Of a DNA stretch of 64,000 bases, positions 18,397-28,804 are shown in pieces. The DNA lies in the NCBI RefSeq assembly GCF_028548395.1, contig NZ_JAQQLA010000012.1, positions 62,001 to 126,000 on the forward strand, read 5' to 3'. The notes under the pieces are model-generated. The model was given only the letters and a program-made list of their open reading frames with translations, was not told the origin of the DNA and did no database searches. Position 1 is the first letter of the stretch, and every line of letters begins with the position of its first letter. The position numbers were made by a program, and so were the translations under genes. This DNA comes from Vogesella indigofera. GTDB lineage: Bacteria; Pseudomonadota; Gammaproteobacteria; Burkholderiales; Chromobacteriaceae.

Positions 18397-19500
18397 TCAC
18401 TCGGGCCACAGCACCTCCGGCGAGATGTCGGCCAGTGTGCGGCAGCCGGTCAGCGCCATCGCTACCTCCAGCTCCTCCTGCAGCGTGCGCAGCAGGTGCG
18501 CCACCCCCAGCGCGCCGGCGGTCGCCAGCGCGTGAATGTAGGGACGGCCGATCAGCACCGCCGAGGCCCCCAGCGCCAGCGCTTTCAGGATGTCGCTGCC
18601 ACGGCGGATGCCGCCGTCCAGCAGCAAGGGCAGCGCACCGTCCACCGCCGCGGCGATGCGCGGCAGCGCATCGAGGCTGGCTGGCACCGAATCCAGCACC
18701 CGCCCGCCATGGTTGGACACGATCAAGCCATCCACGCCCTGCTGCACGGCCCGCCGTGCATCGCGTGGCGCCAGCACCCCCTTCAGCAGCAGCGGCAAGC
18801 GCGTCTGCTGCCGCAACCAGTCGATATCCGCCCAGCTCGGCGCCACCGCCATCAACCCGTCAAACACCATGCTCTGCCCCGCCGCCAACGCGGGCTGGTA
18901 CGGCGTCATGCCCACCAGGTTGGCGGCCTGTACCCGTGGCGGCAGCTGGAAGCCGGCGCGCGCCTCTGCATTGCGCACCCCGGCCAGCGGCGCATCCACC
19001 GTCAGCACCAGCGCGCGGTAACCGGCGGTCTCGGCGCGCCGAACCAGTTCCACCACCACCGCGCGATCGTGCTGCCAGTACAGCTGGAACCACAACGCGC
19101 CCTGCGCCGCGGCGGCGACCTCCTCCAGCGGCGTGCTGGCTAGGGTGCTGACCAGCATGCTGCTGCCCATGGCGGTGGCGGCATAGGCGGCCGCCCGCTC
19201 GCCGTCTGCGTGCACCAGCTTCTGGTACGCCACCGGCGCCAGCAGCAACGGATGGCTGAGCGACAGCCCGAACAGCTCGCTACGGCAATGGCCGCCGCGG
19301 ACATCGGCCAGTACCTGCGTCTGCAACTGCCGGCGCGCGAAAGCGGCAAGGTTGGCCGCATGGCTCAGCTCGTCCGCGGCGGCGCTGTCGACATAGGCAC
19401 GGGCATTGGCGCTCATGTGACGTGCAGCGTAGCGCTGGTAGTCGGCTGCGGACACCAGATCGGCGGGGATGTGATCGAGGGGGGGCAACTGGGCGGTCAT
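18397..19500 (-). CDS. FMN-dependent alpha-hydroxy-acid dehydrogenase/oxidase
   Basis: The 367-residue protein matches the FMN-dependent alpha-hydroxy-acid oxidising family (lactate, glycolate or mandelate oxidoreductases). Visible family features are LLAPVAYQKLVHADGE near residue 80, LVLTVDAP, PLLLKGVLAP with the active-site Lys, GLIVSNHGGRVLD containing the catalytic His and Arg, and LLLDGGIRRGSDILKALALGA with the phosphate site. No membrane-targeting insert typical of LldD is evident, so a soluble oxidase is possible and the substrate is undecided. The ATG at 19500 is chosen over upstream in-frame starts. A motif copy at 19347-19360 encodes Ala-Ala-Asn-Leu. Confidence 0.85.
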   Translation of the reverse strand: MTAQLPPLDHIPADLVSAADYQRYAARHMSANARAYVDSAAADELSHAANLAAFARRQLQTQVLADVRGGHCRSELFGLSLSHPLLLAPVAYQKLVHADGERAAAYAATAMGSSMLVSTLASTPLEEVAAAAQGALWFQLYWQHDRAVVVELVRRAETAGYRALVLTVDAPLAGVRNAEARAGFQLPPRVQAANLVGMTPYQPALAAGQSMVFDGLMAVAPSWADIDWLRQQTRLPLLLKGVLAPRDARRAVQQGVDGLIVSNHGGRVLDSVPASLDALPRIAAAVDGALPLLLDGGIRRGSDILKALALGASAVLIGRPYIHALATAGALGVAHLLRTLQEELEVAMALTGCRTLADISPEVLWPE

Positions 19501-19610
19501 GGCATGGCGCGGACGAAGTGAAAACCGCACCATAGCCAAATCGAGAATTACTATCAACTACAAGATGCGCACAAGCAACCGCTACCAGCCAATAGTACGA
19601 TCAGGCACGG

Positions 19611-20000
19611 CTAGTTGCCGGCATTGCGGAACACGTTGAGGGCAAACAGCAGCACCGCGATGCCGAGCACGATGGACGCCACGCCGGCGACCGGCTCCAT
19701 GGCGCGGTAGCCGCGGTGGATGGCCGCCACCGCCAGCATCAGCAGCGGCAGGCCGAGGTTGTACAGCCAGAACTGGATGCGCGCCAACGGCGAGGCACCC
19801 ATGGCCGGAAACTTGCGGAACAGGATGCCGAACAGTGCCATCGACACCCAGCCCAGCAGGTTGAGGTGGGCGTGCACCGGGTACAGCAAGTGGTCACCGG
19901 AGGCGCCCATGTAGATGCCAAGCCAGACGCCGACCACGAAATACACGGCGGCCAGCCGCAGCCAGACGGTGCCGTGCGGATTGTTCAGTTTGATTTCCAT
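19611..20000 (-). CDS. Small membrane protein related to haem-copper oxidase subunit I
   Basis: The 129-residue protein has about four membrane helices. Its second segment carries HLLYPVHAHLNLLGWVSM (His37, His43, His45). The H-x-HLNLLGW pattern resembles the helix-II haem-ligand region of haem-copper oxidase or NorB subunit I, but the protein is far too short to be a complete oxidase. Similar small proteins are often labelled cytochrome-c oxidase-like. A role in haem, copper or oxygen/NO handling is inference; the neighbouring cbb3 genes make it plausible. The repeat GTTGCTCCGG occurs twice in its upstream region. Confidence 0.6.
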   Translation of the reverse strand: MEIKLNNPHGTVWLRLAAVYFVVGVWLGIYMGASGDHLLYPVHAHLNLLGWVSMALFGILFRKFPAMGASPLARIQFWLYNLGLPLLMLAVAAIHRGYRAMEPVAGVASIVLGIAVLLFALNVFRNAGN

Positions 20001-20136
20001 GCCGGCAGCTCCCGGAAAACCTGCTCTGGCCTACCACCGTCGGCCGCGACAGGCAGCCAGCCGGAGCAACACTCTTGCCTAACCATAGAACAGTCCGGAG
20101 CAACATCAAACCCGGCCCGTACCCGCAACGGCAGCG

Positions 20137-20898
20137 TCATGACGCGCCGGCACAGTCCAGCAACCGGTCGATCGCCATGTCCGGCGCAATGCAACCGAAG
20201 CGGCCCGGCGCCTCGATCAGCAACAGGCCATGCCTGGCCGGGCGCGGAAACCAGCGCTCACCGCTGCTGACGCGAATATCTCGCACGCCGAATTGCGCCA
20301 GCATGGCCAGCGAATAAGTCCACGACGGGTAGCGCGCCAGGGCGGCGCGATACGGCGCCTGATAGGCATAGGAGGTGATGCGCTGATCCACGCCGATATC
20401 GCGGAAAAAGCGCGTTTCACGCTGCTGGGCGTCGCGCAGATAGCGTTCCAGCCGTGCCTCCACCGTTGCCGGGCTGCCCGGTGCAAGCTGCGCTTGCAGC
20501 TGCGCGCGGCGGTCGGCCGTGTCCGTCATGCCGCCATGAAAGGCGACGATGGCGTAATCGCCCAGCTCGCGGCTTGTCGCGGCGGTGAACACGTAATTGG
20601 CACAGGCGGAATTGCAGTACGCCGGCACATGCAGCTGCAGCGGCTGGCGATGCAGCCATGCGCCCAGCTCCAGACCGTGCGCGAAATGGCCGCCGGCACT
20701 GCTGATCACCAGCGTCACCGGCTTCACCGTCGCCGCGTCATAGAGGGCGAACAGGCGGCGGTTGGCGGCGGCGGTGAGCTCGCCGTCGTAGATCAGCGCG
20801 CGGCCGGAATAGGACAGTGTCACGGTGGTGACGGCCTCGGCCGGCGCCGACCAAGGCAGGCTGCTGGCAAGCAGGACCACGACAAGGAGCTGTTTCAT
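20137..20898 (-). CDS. Secreted ClpP/crotonase-fold protein of unknown function
   Basis: The product of 253 residues has a signal peptide (KQLLVVVLLASSLPWSAPAEA). The mature part resembles periplasmic ClpP-fold proteins: LVISSAGGHFAHGLELGAWL at 63-82 has the glycine-rich oxyanion region, and YCNSACANYVFTAA around Ser97 sits where the nucleophile of SDH-type serine peptidases is found. Cys95 and Cys99 flank it. A catalytic His might be in VAFHGGMTD. Whether it is a peptidase is unproven. ATG 20898 is chosen; GTG 20901 is possible. It lies downstream of tnaA on the same strand but beyond a terminator. Confidence 0.6.
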   Translation of the reverse strand: MKQLLVVVLLASSLPWSAPAEAVTTVTLSYSGRALIYDGELTAAANRRLFALYDAATVKPVTLVISSAGGHFAHGLELGAWLHRQPLQLHVPAYCNSACANYVFTAATSRELGDYAIVAFHGGMTDTADRRAQLQAQLAPGSPATVEARLERYLRDAQQRETRFFRDIGVDQRITSYAYQAPYRAALARYPSWTYSLAMLAQFGVRDIRVSSGERWFPRPARHGLLLIEAPGRFGCIAPDMAIDRLLDCAGAS

Positions 20899-20921
20899 CA
20901 CGCTATCGTCGCCCGAGAAGC

Positions 20922-20970
20922 AAAAACGGACAAGCCGCGCGTCATGGTGAACGCCGGGCTTGTCCGTTTG
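20922..20970 (-). terminator. Terminator of tnaA
   Basis: On the minus strand AAACGGACAAGCC and GGCTTGTCCGTTT pair around a loop of about 20 bases, followed by TTGCTT. It is positioned just after the tnaA stop. Confidence 0.8.
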
Positions 20971-20987
20971 AGGTGAGCGCTAGCGCG

Positions 20988-22376
20988 TTAAACCGGCTTC
21001 AGCCGTGCGGTGAAATGACGCAGGATAGGCGGCTCGTAATCGAAAGCGAGGCCGCGAATGCCGGCAGCACGCGACTGGATGTCGATCAGGCAATCGGCGA
21101 TGTAGTCCATGTGGTCATTGGTGTACACCCGGCGCGGGATGGTCAGGCGCAACAGCTCGAACGGCGACGCCTCCTGCTCGCCGGTGGCCGGATTGCGTCC
21201 CAGCAGCAGCGAGCCGATCTCCACGCCACGGATGCCGCCTTCCAGATACAGCTCGCAGGCCAGCGCGTGCGCCGGGAACTGCCCGGCCGGGATGTGCGGC
21301 AACAGCTTTTTGGCATCGACGAACACCGCGTGACCGCCGGTCGGAGTCTGGATCGGGATACCGCCGGCCGCCAGACGCTCGCCCAGATACGCCACCTGGC
21401 CGATGCGGTAGGCGAGGTAGTCTTCGTCCATGCCCTCCCGCAGGCCGATCGCCATCGCCGCCATGTCGCGGCCGGCGAGGCCGCCGTAGGTGATGAAGCC
21501 TTCCATCGCCACGCAGCGTACCTGCACCGTGCGGAACAGCTCGATGTCGTCCTTGAAGCAGCACAGGCCGCCGATGTTGACCAGCGCGTCCTTCTTCGAC
21601 GACATGGTGAACATGTCGCCGTGGCTGAACATCTCGCGCACGATGGCCGGCACCGGCACGCCGGCGTAGTCCGGATCGCGCTGCTGGATGAACCAGGCGT
21701 TCTCGGCAAAGCGCGCGGCGTCGATGATCACCGGGATGCCGTGCTGGCGCGCCAGCGCCGCCGCCTCGCGGATGCTGGCCATGCTCACCGGCTGGCCACC
21801 GGCGCTGTTGCAGGTGACGGTGATGATCAGGCCGGCGACGTTGGCCGCACCGACTTCTTCTATCGTTGCGGCCAACCTTGGCAGGTCGAAGTCGCCCTTC
21901 CAGTCGTACGGCGTGGTGGTGTCCAGCGCCTTCGGCGTCAGCACGTTGATGGCGCGGGCGCCGGCGATCTCGACGTGGGCCTTGGTGGTGTCGAAGTGAT
22001 AGTTGGACAGGAACACCGGGCTATCGCCCTGGCAGCGCTTGACCAGCTCCGGGAACAGGATCTGCTCGGCGCCGCGGCCCTGGTGGGTCGGCAGCGTGTG
22101 CTGGTAGCCGAACGCCTCTTTTACGGTATCGGCCAGCTGGTAGTAGTTGCGGCTGCCGGCGTAGGCCTCGTCGCCGGTCATGATGCCGGCCCACTGCCGG
22201 TCGGACATCGCGCCGGTGCCGCTGTCGGTGAGCAGGTCGATATAGACATCCTCGCCACGCAACAGGAAAGGGTTCCAGCCGGCGTCGGCCAGTGCCTGGC
22301 GACGGAATTCCGGTGTGGTCTGCTTGATCGGCTCTACCATCTTGATGCGGAATGGTTCGGGAATGCGTCGTGCCAT
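20988..22376 (-). CDS. tnaA: Tryptophanase
   Basis: Tryptophanase splits L-tryptophan to indole, pyruvate and ammonia using PLP. The 462-residue protein aligns along its length with the beta-eliminating lyases: [46 protein letters not shown], and [10 protein letters not shown] with the PLP lysine at about Lys262. Tyrosine phenol-lyase is the close alternative, but the C-terminal [10 protein letters not shown] matches tryptophanase (tyrosine phenol-lyase has Arg in that strand), and NSAGGQ is tryptophanase-like. AAGGAG precedes the ATG at 22376. A leader peptide gene lies 158 bases upstream. No tnaB permease is adjacent. A motif copy lies at 21866-21880. Confidence 0.92.
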   Translation of the reverse strand: MARRIPEPFRIKMVEPIKQTTPEFRRQALADAGWNPFLLRGEDVYIDLLTDSGTGAMSDRQWAGIMTGDEAYAGSRNYYQLADTVKEAFGYQHTLPTHQGRGAEQILFPELVKRCQGDSPVFLSNYHFDTTKAHVEIAGARAINVLTPKALDTTTPYDWKGDFDLPRLAATIEEVGAANVAGLIITVTCNSAGGQPVSMASIREAAALARQHGIPVIIDAARFAENAWFIQQRDPDYAGVPVPAIVREMFSHGDMFTMSSKKDALVNIGGLCCFKDDIELFRTVQVRCVAMEGFITYGGLAGRDMAAMAIGLREGMDEDYLAYRIGQVAYLGERLAAGGIPIQTPTGGHAVFVDAKKLLPHIPAGQFPAHALACELYLEGGIRGVEIGSLLLGRNPATGEQEASPFELLRLTIPRRVYTNDHMDYIADCLIDIQSRAAGIRGLAFDYEPPILRHFTARLKPV

Positions 22377-22510
22377 GATGATGCTCCTTGCCTTGCGGCC
22401 AAGCTTCAGGCGCACGCCGGCATGCTGCCGGGCACGGGATGTGCGCAGGCAGGCGGCGTGGCAGCGAGGGCCACAAGCGTCAATTCAATTGTAGGAAAGG
22501 AAAAGCAGGG

Positions 22511-22526
22511 GCAGCCGGACGGCTGC
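22511..22526 (-). promoter_or_regulatory. Candidate attenuator hairpin after tnaC
   Basis: On the minus strand GCAGCCG pairs with CGGCTGC, followed by CCCTGCTTTTCC. The stem begins about 8 bases after the tnaC stop codon, so a ribosome stalled at that stop would cover its first arm. This suggests an intrinsic antitermination switch, unlike the Rho-dependent one of E. coli. The weak T-run makes it tentative. Confidence 0.45.
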
Positions 22527-22534
22527 GGCAGGCA

Positions 22535-22642
22535 TCAGGCGCGCGGGAAGTCGTAGGCAAGAACGATGTCGAGGGTGTACCAGTGTTCCGTCAGGCAGCC
22601 GGACATGGCGGCAGCCCGGAACGAGCAAGCGTTGCGCTTCAT
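22535..22642 (-). CDS. tnaC: TnaC leader peptide of the tryptophanase operon
   Basis: A 35-codon frame lies 158 bases upstream of tnaA. Near its end it reads WYTLDIVLAYDFP: Trp21, Asp25 and Pro33. The +4 and +12 spacing of Asp and Pro after Trp is exactly that of E. coli TnaC (Trp12, Asp16, Pro24), where these residues are needed for tryptophan-dependent ribosome stalling. The residue at +7 is Leu (Ile19 in E. coli) and the one after Trp is aromatic in both. Two residues follow the Pro before TGA, whereas E. coli ends at Pro. GGAG precedes the ATG at 22642; an internal ATG at 22606 would give a 23-residue peptide with Trp9. Sensing of free tryptophan is inferred from the family. Confidence 0.8.
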   Translation of the reverse strand: MKRNACSFRAAAMSGCLTEHWYTLDIVLAYDFPRA

Positions 22643-22750
22643 CGGGCAGTTTCTCCAGGGCTTGGCAACAGGTCGTGCCCATGCACGACAGACAACAGGC
22701 TACACCCGCCATCCGTCGTCAGCAAGCTGCGCTGCAACATGCGACGGCAA

Positions 22751-22780
22751 CAAAAACGCCACGAGGCAGACTCGTGGCGT
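22751..22780 (-). terminator. Terminator of the GGDEF-EAL gene
   Basis: A 10-base perfect stem (ACGCCACGAG with its complement, five-base loop) is followed on the minus strand by TTTTTG. It isolates the tnaC-tnaA transcript from the upstream gene. Confidence 0.88.
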
Positions 22781-22809
22781 GGGGCGAAGCCCGGGCAAAC
22801 CGCCACCGC

Positions 22810-25629
22810 TTACTCCAGTCGCGGCAGCAGGCACTTCTGCCGCAGCAGCGGCTCCACCGCCTCTGCAGACACCGGCTTGGACAGCAGGTAGCCCTGCACC
22901 TGGTGGCAGCCTTCCTGCGCCAGGAACTGCCACTGCTCCACCGTCTCCACCCCTTCCGCCACCACCTGCATGTTGAGGTTCTTCGACATGTTGATGATGG
23001 CGCGGGTAATCGCGGTATCGTCCTGGTCGCCCGGAATGTCGCGTACGAAGGAGCGGTCGATCTTCAGCTTGTCGGCCTTGAAGCGCTTGAGGTAGGCCAG
23101 ACTGGAATAGCCGGTGCCGAAGTCGTCGATCGACATGCGGATACCCATCGCCTGGATGGCGCGGATGGTCTGCACCGTCGACTCCAGGTCGTCCATGATC
23201 ACGCTCTCGGTCACTTCCACATCGAGGCAGCTGCCCGGCAACTGGTACTCGGCCAGCGCGTCCTGCAGCAAGCCGACCAGATCCTGGTGACGGAACTGCA
23301 GCGCCGACAGGTTGACCCCCACCGTCATCAGCGGCAGGCCCTTGCCGTGCCATTCCGCGATCTGGCGGCAGGCTTCGCGGATCACCCAGTTGCCGATCTG
23401 CACGATATAGCCGCGCTCCTCGGCGACATCGATGAAGTGCAGCGGCCCCAGCAGCCCCAGCGTCGGGTGGTTCCAGCGGATCAGCGCCTCGGCGCCGATG
23501 ATGTTGCCGCTGCTCATCTCCACCTGCGGCTGGTAGTGCAGCACGAACTCGTGGCGGTCGACGGCGTGACGCAGCTGGCTTTCGATGGCCAGGATCTCGC
23601 GCGCCCGGGCATTGAGATCGGCGGTATAGAACTTGTAGTTGTTGCGACCGCTGGACTTGGCGTGATACATCGCCGCGTCGGCATTGCGCACCAGGGTGTC
23701 GAAATCGCGGCCATCGTCCGGGAACAGGCTGATACCGATACTGGCGGTGATTGCCAGCGAGTGGCTGTAGACGTCGATCGGTGCGGCGAACTCGGCGAGA
23801 ATGCTTTCCGCCACATGCACCGCATCGGCGGCATCGTTGATCAGCGGCAGCAGCACCAGGAATTCGTCACCGCCCTGCCGCGCCACCACTTCCCCGGCAC
23901 CCAGTACACGGCGGATGCGCTCGGAAGCGATCTTCAGCAGGATGTCGCCGGCGGCGTGACCCAGCGATTCATTGATGGTCTTGAAGCGGTCGAGATCGAG
24001 CAGCAGCACGCCAAGCTTGCCATTGTCGTGCGAGGCATTCTGGATCGCCAGCAGTGCGCGATCCTGCAGGTGACCGCGGTTGGGCAGGCCGGTGAGCACG
24101 TCGAAGTGGGCCAGGAACTGGATGCGTTCGTCGGCGGCCTTGCGCTCCGACTGGTCGCTGAAGATCGCCACGTAGTGCGTCACTTCGCCGGCCAGGCTCT
24201 TCACCGCATTGATCGCCAGCCATTCCGGGTACACCTCGCCGTTCTTGCGGCGGTTCCATACCTCGCCCTGCCACTGCCCCTGCTCGTTGAGCACCGACCA
24301 CAGGTTGTCGTAGAACTCCTTGTTGTGGCGGCCGGAGCTGAGCACCGTTGGCCGCTGGCCCAGCACTTCGTCCTGGCCGAAGCCGGTAATCTCGGTAAAG
24401 GCGCGGTTGACGCTGCGGATGCAGACCTGGGCATCGGTGATCATGATGCCTTCGGCGGTGTTCTCGAACACCTTGGCCGCCAGCTGCATGCGTTCTTCCG
24501 CGGCTCGGCGCTCGGAGATGTCGCGCACCATGCGCCACACCGCGGTGATGCGGCCGTCGGCGTCACGCATCGCCACCGTCTTGACGCTGACCGGGATGGC
24601 GCTGCCAAGGCGGTTGATGTACTCGACCTCGAACTCGTCGCAGAAACCGAAGCGCATCACCTTGTTGTCGAGGTTGTAGCGCTCCACCGCCTCGCTGTTG
24701 TCGGATACCACCTTCCAGAAGTTCTGCAGCTTGAGCTGGTCGAGGCTGTAGCCGATCAGGCTGAGGAAGGCGGGGTTGGCGTCGATCACCTGCCCTTCCA
24801 GCGAGCTGATCACGATGCCGTCCAGATTGGACCAGAACAGCTCACGGTACTTGTTCTCGGAACGGCGCAGCGCGTCTTCCACTTCGCGGCGGCGCTCGAT
24901 GTCCGCCTCCAGCGCCAGCGTCTTGGCCTTCAGCTCGTCGATCAGCCGTTTCAATTCGGCGCGCATCCATTCCAGATGCTTGCCGACGGTGCCAATCTCG
25001 TCCTGGCGCCCCCACTGGAACGGCTGGTCCAGCTTCAGTGCGGCCAACTGCGTGGCCTGCTCCGACAGCTGGCGGATCGGCTTCAGGAAGCGCGAGTTGA
25101 GGATACTCATGATCAGCACGATGGACAGCAACAGCTGCGCCGCCACGATCAGCAGCAGGTCTTTCAGCTGGTTTTTCTGGGCAATGCCCAGATGCTCGGT
25201 ATCGAACTCGATATTGACCTGCCCGATTTCCTCACCGCGATAGACCACCGGTTTCTGCACGAAGGCCACGCCGCCGATACGGCGTTCGCTGCGCAGCGCG
25301 GACAGGAAGATGGTATTGGACTGGGTGTCGGAAACGCGGACCGAAATGATGCGTTCGTCGTCCATCACCGACGATACCAGCGGTGCACCGGCCTGACGGC
25401 TGAGGTTCCACAGCGGCTCCTGCATCCCCAGCGCCACGATTTCCAGCAGCCGGTTCTGGTCGACGGCCAGTTGCGTCTCCATCTTGTCGCGCTGCAGGTT
25501 GAAACTGAGGAAACTGATCAACAAGGCGGGAAACAGCAGGCCGAGCACAACGGCAATCAGGAATGCCTGGCGTAGCGACAATCGGCCGCCAGGCTGGGAG
25601 TAATCAAACGTTTCTGCTTGTCTTGTCAT
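22810..25629 (-). CDS. Membrane PAS-GGDEF-EAL protein (c-di-GMP turnover)
   Basis: The 939-residue protein has two N-terminal membrane helices (about 20-42 and 158-180) enclosing a periplasmic sensor region, a HAMP-like segment (SRFLKPIRQLSEQATQLAAL), coiled coil, two PAS domains (about 265-385 and 390-505), a GGDEF domain with intact RQGGDEFLVLL, and an EAL domain with EALIRW, EVTESVI, DDFGTGYSS, KIDRSF and AEGVE. Both catalytic signatures are complete, so it could synthesise or degrade c-di-GMP; which activity dominates cannot be told. It is monocistronic, with its own terminator. Confidence 0.93.
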   Translation of the reverse strand: MTRQAETFDYSQPGGRLSLRQAFLIAVVLGLLFPALLISFLSFNLQRDKMETQLAVDQNRLLEIVALGMQEPLWNLSRQAGAPLVSSVMDDERIISVRVSDTQSNTIFLSALRSERRIGGVAFVQKPVVYRGEEIGQVNIEFDTEHLGIAQKNQLKDLLLIVAAQLLLSIVLIMSILNSRFLKPIRQLSEQATQLAALKLDQPFQWGRQDEIGTVGKHLEWMRAELKRLIDELKAKTLALEADIERRREVEDALRRSENKYRELFWSNLDGIVISSLEGQVIDANPAFLSLIGYSLDQLKLQNFWKVVSDNSEAVERYNLDNKVMRFGFCDEFEVEYINRLGSAIPVSVKTVAMRDADGRITAVWRMVRDISERRAAEERMQLAAKVFENTAEGIMITDAQVCIRSVNRAFTEITGFGQDEVLGQRPTVLSSGRHNKEFYDNLWSVLNEQGQWQGEVWNRRKNGEVYPEWLAINAVKSLAGEVTHYVAIFSDQSERKAADERIQFLAHFDVLTGLPNRGHLQDRALLAIQNASHDNGKLGVLLLDLDRFKTINESLGHAAGDILLKIASERIRRVLGAGEVVARQGGDEFLVLLPLINDAADAVHVAESILAEFAAPIDVYSHSLAITASIGISLFPDDGRDFDTLVRNADAAMYHAKSSGRNNYKFYTADLNARAREILAIESQLRHAVDRHEFVLHYQPQVEMSSGNIIGAEALIRWNHPTLGLLGPLHFIDVAEERGYIVQIGNWVIREACRQIAEWHGKGLPLMTVGVNLSALQFRHQDLVGLLQDALAEYQLPGSCLDVEVTESVIMDDLESTVQTIRAIQAMGIRMSIDDFGTGYSSLAYLKRFKADKLKIDRSFVRDIPGDQDDTAITRAIINMSKNLNMQVVAEGVETVEQWQFLAQEGCHQVQGYLLSKPVSAEAVEPLLRQKCLLPRLE

Positions 25630-25977
25630 ATATCGGGTTGCCGCAGGGCTGCCACATTATTTTATTTTTAAGAAAAGCCTGACTGTTACCAAGCCAGATC
25701 ATTTGCCGCTCGCCACGGGTGGGGCGCTTGCAAGCCTGCAGTGACGGCTGCAGCGTGAATCCGCTTATGCGTCTGCGCTACAATCGTCGTACCGAATCAT
25801 TGTGTCTCAGCGGCAAAGCGACTGCAAATGTTTGCCATCGCGCAGCGCAGCACGAGCCTACCGCCGCTTTGCCTTACAATTACGCTTTATCGCGCGCGCC
25901 GGCTACCGCAGGCGGGTTGTCGAAAGCGTACGGCGCTGCCTACAATCGCCGGCAATTATTTACAGGGTCACACACCA
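25630..25977. other. Intergenic region upstream of mtaD
   Basis: About 350 bases between divergent genes. Three TACAAT hexamers (near 25778, 25874 and 25940) face mtaD and could be -10 elements. No SAH riboswitch, which might be expected before a SAH/MTA enzyme in this class, was recognised, and no coding frame looks conserved. Confidence 0.3.
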
Positions 25978-27297
25978 ATGTCGCATCGTCATTACGACCA
26001 ACTCATCACCGCACGCTGGATTATTACAGTAGAACAAGATGGTGTCATTCTTGACAACCACTCGCTGGCGATCAGCGATGGCCGCATTGTTGCCATTCTG
26101 TCGCCGGCCGAAGTCGCCGGTGTCAGCGCCAGCGAACACCTGAACCTCGACAACCACGTGCTGATGCCGGGCCTCGTCAACCTGCACGGCCACTCGGCGA
26201 TGACCCTGCTACGCGGCATGGCCGACGACAAGGCGCTGATGGACTGGCTGCAGAACCACATCTGGCCCGCAGAGGGCAAACATGTCAGCGATGCCTTCGT
26301 GTTTGACGGCGCGCTGCTGGCGATGGGCGAGATGTTCCGCAGCGGCACCACCACCATCAACGACATGTACTTCTTCCATGCCGCGATGGCGCGCGCCGCG
26401 CTGGCCGCCGGCATGCGCACCTTTGTCGGCTGCTCGATCCTGGAATTCCCCACCGTCTACGGCCAGAACGCCGACGACTACATCAGCAAGGCAATGGCCG
26501 AGCGCAGCCAGTTCCTCGGCGAGGAGCTGGTGACCTTCACCCTGGCACCGCACGCACCGTACACCGTGGCCGACGACACCTTTCGCAAGGTGGTGACGCT
26601 GGCCGAGCAGGAAGACATGCTGATCCACTGCCACATCCACGAGACCCTGGATGAGGTCAACGGCAGCATCGAGCAGTACCAGCAGCGGCCGCTGGCACGC
26701 CTGGCCAATCTCGGCCTGCTGTCACCACGCCTGATTGCCGCGCACATGGTGCACCTCACCGACGCCGAAATCGCGCTGGTGGCCAAGCATGGCGTGTCCA
26801 TCGCCCACAACCCGACCTCCAACATGAAGCTGGCGTCCGGCATCGCACCGGTGCAGAAACTGTTGGCCGCAGGCGTCAACGTTGGCATCGGCACCGACGG
26901 CGCGGCATCGAACAACAAGCTGGACATGCTGAGCGAAACCCGTATGGGCGCGCTGCTGGCCAAGGTAGGCACCCTGGACCCGACCGCGGTGCCGGCCGCC
27001 ACCGCCATCCGCATGGCCACGCTACACGGCGCCCGCGCGCTGGGCATCGAGCACAAGGTCGGCAGCATCGCCGTCGGCAAGCAGGCCGACCTGATCGCCG
27101 TCGATCTGGCCCAGATCGAGACCAGCCCCAACTTCGATCCGATCTCGCACATCGTTTACGCCGCCGGCCGCGAACAGGTCAGCCACGTGTGGGTCAATGG
27201 TCGCAATGTCCTGCGCGAGCGCAAGCTGACCACGCTGGACGAAGCAGAACTGAAAGCCCGCGCCGACAGCTGGCGTGTCCGCATTCTCGGTAATTAA
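25978..27297 (+). CDS. mtaD: 5-methylthioadenosine/S-adenosylhomocysteine deaminase (amidohydrolase)
   Basis: The 439-residue protein belongs to the TRZ/ATZ-SsnA amidohydrolases. Metal-binding residues appear in LVNLHGHSAMTLLRG, the internal HCHIHETLDE, AAHMVHLTD and GTDGAASNNKLDM. Family members at this position deaminate MTA, SAH or adenosine. The pairing with ubiG ten bases downstream is common in beta- and gammaproteobacteria and makes metabolic sense, because UbiG releases SAH. ATG 25978 is the start of the conserved part; upstream in-frame sequence is not conserved-looking. Confidence 0.88.
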   Translation: MSHRHYDQLITARWIITVEQDGVILDNHSLAISDGRIVAILSPAEVAGVSASEHLNLDNHVLMPGLVNLHGHSAMTLLRGMADDKALMDWLQNHIWPAEGKHVSDAFVFDGALLAMGEMFRSGTTTINDMYFFHAAMARAALAAGMRTFVGCSILEFPTVYGQNADDYISKAMAERSQFLGEELVTFTLAPHAPYTVADDTFRKVVTLAEQEDMLIHCHIHETLDEVNGSIEQYQQRPLARLANLGLLSPRLIAAHMVHLTDAEIALVAKHGVSIAHNPTSNMKLASGIAPVQKLLAAGVNVGIGTDGAASNNKLDMLSETRMGALLAKVGTLDPTAVPAATAIRMATLHGARALGIEHKVGSIAVGKQADLIAVDLAQIETSPNFDPISHIVYAAGREQVSHVWVNGRNVLRERKLTTLDEAELKARADSWRVRILGN

Positions 27298-27306
27298 GGA
27301 ACCAGC

Positions 27307-28803
<1,497 letters not shown>

Positions 28804-28804
<1 letters not shown>

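Noticed and set aside
20988..22376. Tyrosine phenol-lyase as identity of the PLP lyase
   Set aside because: The C-terminal [10 protein letters not shown] and the NSAGGQ motif fit tryptophanase, and a TnaC-like leader lies upstream.
22485..22712. A 75-codon leftward frame overlapping tnaC
   Set aside because: It has no family resemblance or good ribosome site, whereas the overlapping 35-codon frame carries the TnaC Trp-Asp-Pro pattern.
22675..25575. A 966-codon rightward frame antisense to the GGDEF-EAL gene
   Set aside because: The leftward frame encodes complete PAS, GGDEF and EAL domains; the antisense product is low-complexity His/Val/Leu-rich sequence.
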